From NCBI GenBank assembly GCA_029861795.1, contig JAOTYS010000317.1:1-5722 (forward strand): a DNA stretch of 5,722 nt. Direction: 5' to 3'. Under the pieces are notes generated by a model, which ran no database searches, was not told the DNA's origin, and saw only the letters and a list, made by a program, of their open reading frames with translations. Numbering within the stretch: the first letter of the stretch is position 1; each line of letters begins with the position of its first letter. Below are positions 1 to 5,722 of the stretch, in pieces. Made by a program: the position numbers and the translations under genes. The stretch is from Gammaproteobacteria bacterium. Lineage in GTDB: Bacteria > Pseudomonadota > Gammaproteobacteria > Arenicellales > JAOTYS01.

Positions 1-1033
1 TTCCCTTACGCAAGACGATGCTGGCCCCAAGACAGATCAAGGCGGGCATGGAGTCTCCGATGGGTGAACCATTGGCAATATTGCCTACCAACGTGCCCGC
101 ATTTCGAATAGGCGGTGATCCGAAACGTCGATAAATTTCTTCTAGATCGGGGTAGTATTCGATTATTTTTTCGTACGCATCGGTCAGATTCACCGCAGCA
201 CCGATTTCTATATGCGTGTCGGATACATTGACAGCATCTAACGCTTTGACATCGCCGATGTAGATTATCCTAAGTAGATCCTTGTGCAGTTTGGTCACCC
301 ACAATCCCACATCAGTGCCACCTGCCAATATCGTGGCGTCAGGATGCTCGAGTGCAAGCTTTGCCAGGTCATCTGCGCTGGTTGGGGCAAAGTAGCGGAA
401 TTTGGCACTTACTGACAGTCGCGTTGTCCTTTGAATAGTACGTAGCTGTTTCATCAGTTCTTGTTCGCCACGCTTATCGTCGGATCCGCATGGCTGGGCT
501 GCCCAGTTGGTCACATCTTTTTGCAGGTGCTTACTGTATTCATACATCTTGTGAGCAGCAGCGATAATAGGGCGGTACCCAGTGCAGCGACAAAGATTGC
601 CGGCAAGGGCATCGTCGATTTGTTGTCGAGTAGGATGGGGATTATTCTTGTAAAGACCGAATAACGACATCACAAACCCCGGTGTGCAAAATCCACATTG
701 CGAACCATGGCAATCCACCATGGCTTGTTGCGCCGGGTGCAGTCTGTTATTCATCGCGCTTTTGAGGCTTTCCACCGTGAACAATGCTTTGCCATCTAGG
801 GTCGGTAAGAACTGAATACAGGCGTTGACAGAGCGAGCCCTAATTTTGTCATCGCGCAGTTCCGCGATAACCACGGTACAGGCCCCACAGTCACCCTCGG
901 CGCAACCTTCTTTGGTTCCTGTTCGATTAATTCGTTCGCGCAGATAGTTCAGAACAGTGGTGGTGGGCTCGACGTCGCGGACTTCGTGGACCTTGTCGTC
1001 CAGCAGAAAACGAACTGTTGTTGCTTCGCTCAT
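1..1033 (-). CDS. xdhA: Xanthine dehydrogenase small subunit (Fe-S and FAD domains), N-terminal 344 codons, cut by the window edge
   Basis: The reading frame is open from an ATG at 1033-1031 down to position 2 with no stop, so the 3' end lies outside the window. The product is the electron-transfer subunit of xanthine dehydrogenase, which oxidises hypoxanthine and xanthine to urate in the cytoplasm and passes electrons through two [2Fe-2S] clusters and FAD to NAD+. Residues 1-80 form the plant-ferredoxin-like domain, with GCAEGDCGAC giving C44, C49 and C52, and C72 as fourth ligand. Residues 85-165 form the helical second cluster domain, with C113, C116 (SQCGFCTPG) and C148, C150 (NLCRCTGYRP). 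After a linker the FAD-binding domain begins near residue 210, with ILAGGTDVGL (235-244) and GTLVGNIANGSPIGD (313-327). All cluster ligands are present and no frameshift is seen. Family members run about 460-490 residues, so roughly the last 120-140 are missing, including most of the C-terminal FAD-domain portion. The molybdopterin subunit (xdhB) and xdhC would be expected to follow to the left. The ribosome binding site is weak (AGGCAAG upstream of the ATG). Confidence 0.95.
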   Translation of the reverse strand, partial: MSEATTVRFLLDDKVHEVRDVEPTTTVLNYLRERINRTGTKEGCAEGDCGACTVVIAELRDDKIRARSVNACIQFLPTLDGKALFTVESLKSAMNNRLHPAQQAMVDCHGSQCGFCTPGFVMSLFGLYKNNPHPTRQQIDDALAGNLCRCTGYRPIIAAAHKMYEYSKHLQKDVTNWAAQPCGSDDKRGEQELMKQLRTIQRTTRLSVSAKFRYFAPTSADDLAKLALEHPDATILAGGTDVGLWVTKLHKDLLRIIYIGDVKALDAVNVSDTHIEIGAAVNLTDAYEKIIEYYPDLEEIYRRFGSPPIRNAGTLVGNIANGSPIGDSMPALICLGASIVLRKG

Positions 1034-1103
1034 CTATCTTGCCTAGTGATCAGGCGGTAAAGCTTCTTTCCAGCCTGTAGCACGCAGATGTAATATTGTG
1101 CTC

Positions 1104-1109
1104 ATTATA
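1104..1109 (-). promoter_or_regulatory. Candidate -10 element of the xdhA promoter
   Basis: Read on the minus strand, these six bases are a perfect TATAAT, 70 bases upstream of the xdhA start codon and inside the 179-base divergent spacer between xdhA and queF. No good -35 hexamer lies 16-18 bases further upstream, so the promoter would be weak or activator-dependent. An imperfect inverted repeat (CATACGTGCATATG, 1125-1138) sits where the -35 should be and could be a regulator site. For queF no convincing sigma-70 promoter is visible; GATAGT at 1175-1180 is the best -10-like hexamer but has no -35. Confidence 0.35.
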
Positions 1110-1212
1110 TGACGTTTTAGCCACCATACGTGCATATGTCCCACTCGCAAGCGTCCCCTGTTAGTGACCGTTTTGATAGTAGCGCCGCGAGTCTCTACAG
1201 CGGTTTTGCCCG

Positions 1213-2034
1213 ATGAATCCTGAACACCTTTTAGATTCTCCGTTAGGCAAAGAAGTCGAGTATTCGCGGCAATACGACGCACGCCTGTTGTATCCGATGC
1301 TCCGGGAGAATCTTTGGATAAAGAGAGGTCATACCAAAGCACCTTATGTTGGTGTAGATATTTGGAATGCCTACGAGATTTCATGGCTCAATAACAGGGG
1401 GTTGCCGCGTGTAGCTGTGGGAGAGTTCCGGGTCCCGTCTAATTCTCCTAATCTTATCGAGTCGAAATCTCTGAAGCTCTATTTGTGCTCCTTTGCCCAG
1501 ACAAGATTCTCCGACAAAGAGAAAGTAACAGAAAGAATACAGTCGGACCTATCTGTTTGTGCTGGTGCGAACGTAGAAGTAGAAATTCGAAAGCTTGGTG
1601 AATGTCCGGAGCGCCTTAGCGAACTCCAAGGAACATGCCTTGATGATTTAGACATAGAAATTAACACCTACGAACGTAATTCTGATTTGTTACAAACTGA
1701 GGAGGGCGCAGAAATCAGGGAGACGATATACAGTAATTTGCTTAAATCCAATTGTCCGGTCACCGGGCAGCCCGACTGGGGTAGTGTCTTTATAGACTAT
1801 GTTGGTTCCCCGATCGATCACGCAAGCTTACTTAGATACATCGTGTCTTATCGTGAGCACAGTGATTTTCACGAGCAGTGTCTTGAAAACATCTTTCTCG
1901 ACATGCTTGAAAGATGTGGTCCAAGGGAGCTAGCCGTTTACGCACGCTATCTGCGTCGAGGGGGCTTGGACATCAATCCCTATAGAAGCAACAATCACCG
2001 ATCGGTGGAAAATTGTCGCCTTGAGCGCCAGTAA
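1213..2034 (+). CDS. queF: NADPH-dependent 7-cyano-7-deazaguanine (preQ0) reductase QueF, long E. coli-like type
   Basis: QueF reduces the nitrile of preQ0 to the aminomethyl group of preQ1 with two NADPH, a cytoplasmic step of queuosine synthesis for tRNA wobble position 34. At 273 residues this is the long form with two tandem tunnel-fold halves. The QueF signature ESKSLKLYLCSF (83-94) is in the N-terminal half. The C-terminal half carries the nucleophile C181 in SNCPVTGQPDWG with D188, and the FHEQC motif with H220 and E221. These sit exactly nine residues before C190, D197, H229 and E230 of the E. coli enzyme. The ending YARYLRRGGLDINPYRSN followed by a short RL.RQ tail also matches the remembered E. 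coli sequence. The ATG at 1213 is the natural start: an in-frame stop at 1180-1182 precedes it with no alternative start between, and the first residues align near the E. coli N terminus. There is no clear Shine-Dalgarno sequence. The gene stands alone, divergent from xdhA. Confidence 0.97.
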   Translation: MNPEHLLDSPLGKEVEYSRQYDARLLYPMLRENLWIKRGHTKAPYVGVDIWNAYEISWLNNRGLPRVAVGEFRVPSNSPNLIESKSLKLYLCSFAQTRFSDKEKVTERIQSDLSVCAGANVEVEIRKLGECPERLSELQGTCLDDLDIEINTYERNSDLLQTEEGAEIRETIYSNLLKSNCPVTGQPDWGSVFIDYVGSPIDHASLLRYIVSYREHSDFHEQCLENIFLDMLERCGPRELAVYARYLRRGGLDINPYRSNNHRSVENCRLERQ

Positions 2035-2038
2035 GACA

Positions 2039-2060
2039 GAAAAGGTGACAGATTTATTTA
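2039..2060. repeat. Short motif resembling REP-associated transposase flanking sequence (possible remnant)
   Basis: The stretch AAAAGGTGACAGATTTATTT, just after the queF stop codon, differs by about one base from a motif (AAAAGGGGACAGATTTATTT type) that I remember as common next to REP-associated tyrosine transposase genes in gammaproteobacteria. Only this one copy is seen here and no transposase gene is present, so if the match is real it is a relic or a solo end. The assignment rests on memory of the motif, not on a repeat inside the window. Confidence 0.3.
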
Positions 2061-2364
2061 TTATGGGTGGGTCACATTAGCCTATCAGTGATTAATGGGG
2101 CCTGCATTGTAACGCTGCAATGACGACGGGGATTCGCGCCAGGATGCCGGGGGGTCTAATTCCCGTTGATCTTGGATCGGCTTTGCATTAGGGTCCAGGA
2201 CGATTATTCTCGGGATTCAGCAGAGACAATCACCCTCTCGACGCAACCGCTGCTGGTTCAGGTTGTCATTCTGGCTCCACATTGGGAGGCAGGGGGCGGT
2301 TTGACTGCGTCGATTACATATAACGACGAGAGCAGTGTAGCGAAATAGTTTACCCAAACGGGCA

Positions 2365-2370
2365 AAGGAG
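2365..2370 (+). promoter_or_regulatory. Ribosome binding site of the first operon gene
   Basis: AAGGAG lies five bases before the ATG at 2376. It is the strongest Shine-Dalgarno sequence in the window and fixes this start codon. The other two operon genes have weak sites, which suggests that translation of the downstream genes depends partly on coupling to the first. Confidence 0.8.
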
Positions 2371-2375
2371 AAAAG

Positions 2376-3563
2376 ATGAACACCCCCATGAAGTATCTAG
2401 ACAAGGCCTTGAGCAGCTTGCGCGATCTGGGTTTGGTACCGGATAAGACCGAGGAAGCGCCGATCATTGCGCTGATTAATCAGATCACCGACTTGGATGA
2501 AGACAGGATTGTCGCCATCGCGCGCACCCTTAGTCAGGCGTCCTTGTTTAACGAAGTTGTGCGTGAGCAGGTCAGTGCGATGGAGCTTGGCGAACGTTAC
2601 GAGGAGATTACCGATGGCTTCAATAGTATTCGCGACGACGCCAAAGGCATGGTGGAGCAAATCGATGACGGCAGAATCGACACCTGGGAGCGGTTGCAAA
2701 ATGTATGGATGAAGGTTACGCGTGGCGATATTCCGGGCCGCTTCGACAAGATCAAGACGGTTTATCTTGATGTTGCCAAGGATTCCAACGATCAGATCGA
2801 ACGCGAGCATCTTATTCTCAATTCTTATTTGGATTTTCGTGCGGCGCTCAAAGAATCCGAAGTGTTGGCGTTGGAGGTGCTGAAGAAAGCGGAAGGGGTA
2901 CTCGATGGGGCCAAGAAGGGTCTAGAAGACGCAATGCAGGCGGTGGATGACTATACCGGAGAGGAGGCAGCAGAACGGGCCAAACTCGAGCTTGCGCGCG
3001 ACGAACGTATGCGTCAGGTACAGAATGAAGAAAAACGATACCAGATCGCCAAGGATCTGTCGGATAACTTAACAGTAAGTTACAACACCTCAGAAGTCAT
3101 TATGGCGAGATTGATGCAGACGACTACAGCGAAACAGCGTGTCTACCAGCAAGCGATCAGCTTTTTTGGTACCAATGAGACGGTGCTGACGGCATTGAGC
3201 GCGTCGTTTACCGGCTTGCATGGTCTGCACGAGAGCACGCAAACACTAAATGCCATGAAAGAGGGTATTAGTAAGAGTTTGGAAGATTTGGCCGATATCG
3301 GCGGCAAGGTTCAGGAGGAAGCCCTCAAGGCGGGTTACGGACCGACCATACGTGCCGAGGCGGTGAAACGACTGGTCGATTCAGTAGTCAATTTTCAGGA
3401 ACGATCACGCGAGATCATCAACGAGATGCGCAAGCTGAGCACGCAGAATGCAGAAGAAATCCGTGAAGCAGTAGAGGAGGGCAAGCAACGGCTGGCCCGA
3501 CTGGTGGAGGAAGGCAAGGCCTTACCGCTAGCACCATTGTCTGAAACCTCAGTAGCTTCCTGA
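2376..3563 (+). CDS. Soluble all-helical coiled-coil protein of unknown function, remotely TelA-like in layout
   Basis: This 395-residue acidic protein has no signal peptide and no membrane segment, so it is probably cytoplasmic. It is predicted by eye to be almost entirely helical. Residues 1-75 look like a small helical N-terminal domain. Residues 120-235 are long charged helices with coiled-coil character, densest at 155-225. Residues 230-310 form a less charged helical segment rich in Ser, Thr and Leu (SYNTSEVIMARLMQTTTAK, then TNETVLTALSASFTGLHGLH). Residues 325-380 are a further amphipathic helix ending in a short Ala/Pro/Ser tail. The order of long helices, a 'TTTA' segment and a C-terminal helix with repeated Asn/Glu recalls the TelA/YaaN toxic-anion-resistance family, which is also about 400 residues long, but the similarity is weak and I cannot confirm it. 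I see no catalytic or nucleotide-binding motif. The gene opens an operon with the membrane protein 21 bases downstream, which suggests the two products act together. The start is supported by a strong ribosome binding site. Confidence 0.88.
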   Translation: MNTPMKYLDKALSSLRDLGLVPDKTEEAPIIALINQITDLDEDRIVAIARTLSQASLFNEVVREQVSAMELGERYEEITDGFNSIRDDAKGMVEQIDDGRIDTWERLQNVWMKVTRGDIPGRFDKIKTVYLDVAKDSNDQIEREHLILNSYLDFRAALKESEVLALEVLKKAEGVLDGAKKGLEDAMQAVDDYTGEEAAERAKLELARDERMRQVQNEEKRYQIAKDLSDNLTVSYNTSEVIMARLMQTTTAKQRVYQQAISFFGTNETVLTALSASFTGLHGLHESTQTLNAMKEGISKSLEDLADIGGKVQEEALKAGYGPTIRAEAVKRLVDSVVNFQERSREIINEMRKLSTQNAEEIREAVEEGKQRLARLVEEGKALPLAPLSETSVAS

Positions 3564-3584
3564 AACATCATCTGCTGCAGAGGC

Positions 3585-4856
3585 ATGGCTGAGACCCAGA
3601 CCGAAAAGCGTCCACTGGATGAAGTGATGTTGGCCATGGATGTGGTCGACACGCTTCGTCATCGCCAAGTGCTGGTGGAGCGCGAGCTCCACGCGGACGA
3701 TCGCGACCAAAAACTAATCGAACGGTTGCGTGAAATCTATGCCTCGCAGGGTATTGATGTGCCCGATGCGGTGCTTGCTGAGGGGGTATCCGCACTCAAG
3801 GAAGAGCGCTTTGTATACAAGCCACCACAAGGAGGTCTGAGCGTTGCGTTAGCACGGCTTTATGTTGGACGCGGCAAGTGGGCGAAGCGCGGCGGTGTAG
3901 TGGCTGCGCTATTGGCTGTGCTTTGGGGGGGTAATCAGTTCCTCTTCGTACGTCCTGCGGAGCGTCTGCTAGAGCAACAAGTTGTTGAGCTCAATGCTGG
4001 AGTCCGCCAGGCAACGGACAAGTTGGATCTACTCGATCAGGACGTGAGTCGACTGCAGACCGCGCTACCTGAGGCGGTACAGGATGTAAGCGGCGCGCTC
4101 GCCGAGACGGCCAACGCGAGACGCAGAGTCGCCGAGCAGTCGTTGAGCGATGCACGCGTATTGATCGACTCTGCCTGGGAGTTGGCCCAGCGACCCAACA
4201 TTGAACTTGATACCTATGAAGAAAAATCTGCGAGCGTAGAGGCCAGATTGACAAAACAGCGCGAGCTCACTGGCCGCGCATCCGCCGAAGTAGAACAGGC
4301 CGAAGCGGCGCTGCTGGCGATAACCTCCCTTAAAGGCTTGCCAGAGAAGCTTGCCGCAGAGCGTGATGCGGCACTGTCTGCAGCCAAGGTGGAGCAAGCG
4401 GCCGAACGAGCTCGACAACAATACGAGGGCGGCATGGCGGCGCTGCGGGCAGGTGACATGGACGCCGCCACTGCGGCGGTCGCGTCAATTAGAAGTCTAC
4501 GGCAACAGTTGCAGCGAGAGTATGAATTGCGCGTGGTGTCGCGCCCCGATGAATTTAGCGGCGTATGGCGCATCCCGGAGCGCAATCCAAATGCGCGCAA
4601 TTACTACGTGATCGTCGAAGCAGTCACCTCGGATGGCAGTGTGCTTTCCTTGCCCATTACCAATGAAGAAGATGGAAAAACTTATACCGTCAACAAATGG
4701 GGACTGCGGGTGGACGAGTCACTGTTCCAGCGCATCGGTGCAGATAAGCAAGACGACGGCATTGTTCAAAACCGGCGTTTCGCAGTTAAACAGCAAGGAT
4801 ATCTCGAGCCCGAGTATCTGATGCCCACCACGGGCGCGGCGATCACCGACTGGTAA
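3585..4856 (+). CDS. Single-pass membrane coiled-coil protein, probably DUF6384 family
   Basis: The 423-residue product has four visible parts. Residues 1-95 are a soluble N-terminal domain beginning with a distinctive LDEVMLAMDVVDTLRHRQ (11-28). Residues 103-123 form one hydrophobic membrane segment (GGVVAALLAVLWGGNQFLFV region), preceded by basic GRGKWAKR, which by the positive-inside rule puts the N-terminal domain in the cytoplasm and the rest in the periplasm. Residues 125-315 are a long Ala/Glu/Arg-rich helical coiled coil. Residues 320-423 are a compact, probably beta-rich C-terminal domain with EFSGVWRIPERNP, NYYVIVEAV, KWGLRVDESLFQRI and a final AAITDW. I associate the N-terminal and C-terminal motifs from memory with DUF6384, a family of unknown function. 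No enzyme motif is seen. The start is tentative: AGAGG (3579-3583) lies only one base before the ATG, too close to be a good site, but the next in-frame ATG (residue 15) would cut into the distinctive N-terminal motif. It lies 21 bases after the preceding gene and 9 before the next. Confidence 0.9.
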   Translation: MAETQTEKRPLDEVMLAMDVVDTLRHRQVLVERELHADDRDQKLIERLREIYASQGIDVPDAVLAEGVSALKEERFVYKPPQGGLSVALARLYVGRGKWAKRGGVVAALLAVLWGGNQFLFVRPAERLLEQQVVELNAGVRQATDKLDLLDQDVSRLQTALPEAVQDVSGALAETANARRRVAEQSLSDARVLIDSAWELAQRPNIELDTYEEKSASVEARLTKQRELTGRASAEVEQAEAALLAITSLKGLPEKLAAERDAALSAAKVEQAAERARQQYEGGMAALRAGDMDAATAAVASIRSLRQQLQREYELRVVSRPDEFSGVWRIPERNPNARNYYVIVEAVTSDGSVLSLPITNEEDGKTYTVNKWGLRVDESLFQRIGADKQDDGIVQNRRFAVKQQGYLEPEYLMPTTGAAITDW

Positions 4857-4865
4857 CTCAAGACC

Positions 4866-5722
4866 ATGTGGACCGGCCGAAAAACCCTAAGCACCCTCGA
4901 TCAGGGTCTGCAACAGGTGCGCGAGCGAGCGCAGGAAGTGGATCATGAAATTCAGTCGACCAGCACGGCACTGGTGGAGCTGCGCCAAGGGCAGGCGGAA
5001 CGTTACAAGAACCTCGCTAGGGTTCGATTAGATCAATTGATCAGTGGCGACATAGTAGAGGGACTGGATGCTGCCGATCGACGTGTACAAGAACTGATAG
5101 CGGAAAGAGAGCAGGCGCTGGCGAAACTGCAACAGGATGTGGACACGGCGTATCAAAAGCAGTCAGAGTTTGAACGTGAACGCGAAATGGAGAGCGATCG
5201 CGTTGCCGAAGCGACTGAAGTGTTGGACAAAGCCGAGGCCCAAGTTCAGGCTCGGTTGCAAGATGATCCTGAGTATCAGGCGCAGCTCGCGAAGGCGCGC
5301 AAGGTAGATAGTGTTGCTCAGCACGCCGAGGAAAAGACCGAGCAGGCACAAACCGATCGCGTTGAGAAAGGAAAACCATATGAGTCCGATCCGCTGTTTA
5401 GTTACCTTTGGAAGCGCGGATTCGGCACGTCAGATTACTCGGCGAATCCCCTTACCCGCTTTCTAGACAAATGGGTGGCGCGACTGTGCAACTATCATGA
5501 CGCCCGCCCAAACTATGCGATGTTGGTCGAGATTCCTACTCGCCTCGGGGAGCACGATGAAGGTGTACGTGCGGTCGCGGACGCTGAATTCGAGATCCTC
5601 AAGAACTTGGAAGAGACGGCCGCGCAAGCCGATGGTGTCCCGCAGCTGCGTGACGCCGTTGAACAGGCGGAGCGTCGTGTGGATGAGATAGATGATGCCG
5701 TACAACAGACTGAAGAGGGCAT
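4866..5722 (+). CDS. Coiled-coil protein of unknown function, N-terminal 285 codons, cut by the window edge
   Basis: The frame is open from an ATG at 4866, nine bases after the preceding stop codon, to the right edge (285 full codons plus two bases). The ribosome binding site is poor, so translation is probably coupled to the upstream gene. No signal peptide or membrane segment is seen. Residues 10-165 are a long, highly charged helix rich in Gln, Glu, Arg and Ala with heptad-like spacing. Residues 170-230 are a different kind of sequence, rich in Tyr, Phe, Trp and Pro (YESDPLFSYLWKRGFGT, NPLTRFLDKWVARLCNYH, RPNYAMLVEIPTRL), which looks like a folded island between coiled coils. Residues 235 onward return to Glu/Ala-rich helix that continues beyond the window. 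I recognise no named family. Its position, third in a row of helical proteins, suggests a shared complex with the two upstream products. A structural or scaffold role is an inference; alternatives such as a segregation-type coiled-coil protein cannot be excluded without the missing C terminus. Confidence 0.85.
   Translation, partial: MWTGRKTLSTLDQGLQQVRERAQEVDHEIQSTSTALVELRQGQAERYKNLARVRLDQLISGDIVEGLDAADRRVQELIAEREQALAKLQQDVDTAYQKQSEFEREREMESDRVAEATEVLDKAEAQVQARLQDDPEYQAQLAKARKVDSVAQHAEEKTEQAQTDRVEKGKPYESDPLFSYLWKRGFGTSDYSANPLTRFLDKWVARLCNYHDARPNYAMLVEIPTRLGEHDEGVRAVADAEFEILKNLEETAAQADGVPQLRDAVEQAERRVDEIDDAVQQTEEG

Larger units (their letters stand above)
2035..2375. other. 341-base intergenic region without a convincing gene
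   Basis: It lies between the queF stop codon and the first gene of the coiled-coil operon. I see no tRNA, no small conserved ORF and no clear intrinsic terminator for queF. Short dyads are present, for example CATTA/TAATG around 2079-2101 and CATTG/CAATG around 2105-2122, but none has a following T-run. A 60-codon TTG-start frame at 2166-2348 has no recognisable protein content and no ribosome binding site. The first 25 bases resemble a transposase-flanking motif (separate entry). The right end must contain the promoter of the downstream operon: TTGACT (2301-2306) and TATAAC (2319-2324) are the nearest sigma-70-like hexamers, but their 12-base spacing is too short for them to work together as a standard promoter. 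Confidence 0.6.

Noticed and set aside
461..664. 67-codon plus-strand open frame
   Set aside because: It is antisense to the well-supported xdhA Fe-S and linker region and encodes nothing recognisable.
1213..1230. preQ1 riboswitch in front of queF
   Set aside because: No pseudoknot-like C-rich and A-rich arrangement is visible in the spacer before the start codon, and E. coli-like queF genes are not usually controlled this way.
1043..1384. 113-codon minus-strand open frame upstream of xdhA
   Set aside because: It overlaps queF in antisense for half its length, has no recognisable protein content, and its other half covers the xdhA promoter region.
2105..2122. CATTG/CAATG dyad as a queF terminator
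   Set aside because: The stem is only five base pairs, the loop is eight bases, no T-run follows, and it lies about 70 bases after the stop codon.
2166..2348. 60-codon TTG-start frame in the gap before the operon
   Set aside because: There is no ribosome binding site and no family resemblance, and a frame of this length is expected by chance in this composition.
2397..2810. 137-codon minus-strand frame
   Set aside because: It is a shadow of the first operon gene, whose strong ribosome binding site and coherent helical product support the plus strand.
4065..4600. Two long minus-strand frames (118 and 128 codons)
   Set aside because: They are antisense shadows of the Ala/Glu/Arg-rich coiled coil of the membrane protein; their Ser/Arg/Cys-rich translations are typical of such shadows.
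5041..5379. 112-codon minus-strand frame
   Set aside because: It is a shadow of the third operon gene, whose frame is open from 4866 to the window end with a consistent coiled-coil pattern.

Overview
The window looks like chromosomal DNA of a gammaproteobacterium or close relative. Two observations support this: QueF is of the long, E. coli-like (two tandem half-domains) type and matches remembered E. coli QueF along its whole length, and xanthine dehydrogenase has its Fe-S and FAD domains fused in one XdhA-type subunit. Base composition is moderate by eye. The three-gene operon on the right looks somewhat richer in G+C than queF. No rRNA, tRNA, CRISPR array or intact insertion sequence is visible.

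Layout. Positions 1-1033 (minus strand) hold the first 344 codons of the xanthine dehydrogenase small subunit (xdhA), which runs off the left edge. Positions 1034-1212 are a divergent intergenic region with a perfect TATAAT on the xdhA strand. Positions 1213-2034 (plus) are queF, the preQ0 reductase of queuosine synthesis, complete and with all expected catalytic residues. Positions 2035-2375 are a 341-base stretch with no convincing gene; it starts with a short motif resembling sequences that flank REP-associated transposases and ends in a strong ribosome binding site. From 2376 to the right edge three closely spaced plus-strand genes form an apparent operon (gaps of 21 and 9 bases).

The operon is the least understood part. 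Its first gene encodes a soluble, nearly all-helical 395-residue protein whose layout recalls the TelA/YaaN tellurite-resistance family, though only remotely. The second encodes a 423-residue protein with one membrane segment: a conserved-looking N-terminal domain, the membrane helix, a long coiled coil and a compact C-terminal domain. I associate it from memory with the DUF6384 family. The third, cut by the right edge, is a long coiled-coil protein interrupted by an aromatic-rich globular island. A membrane-anchored coiled-coil protein with two soluble helical partners suggests a scaffold or envelope-associated complex. No enzyme motif is visible in any of the three, so their function is unknown.
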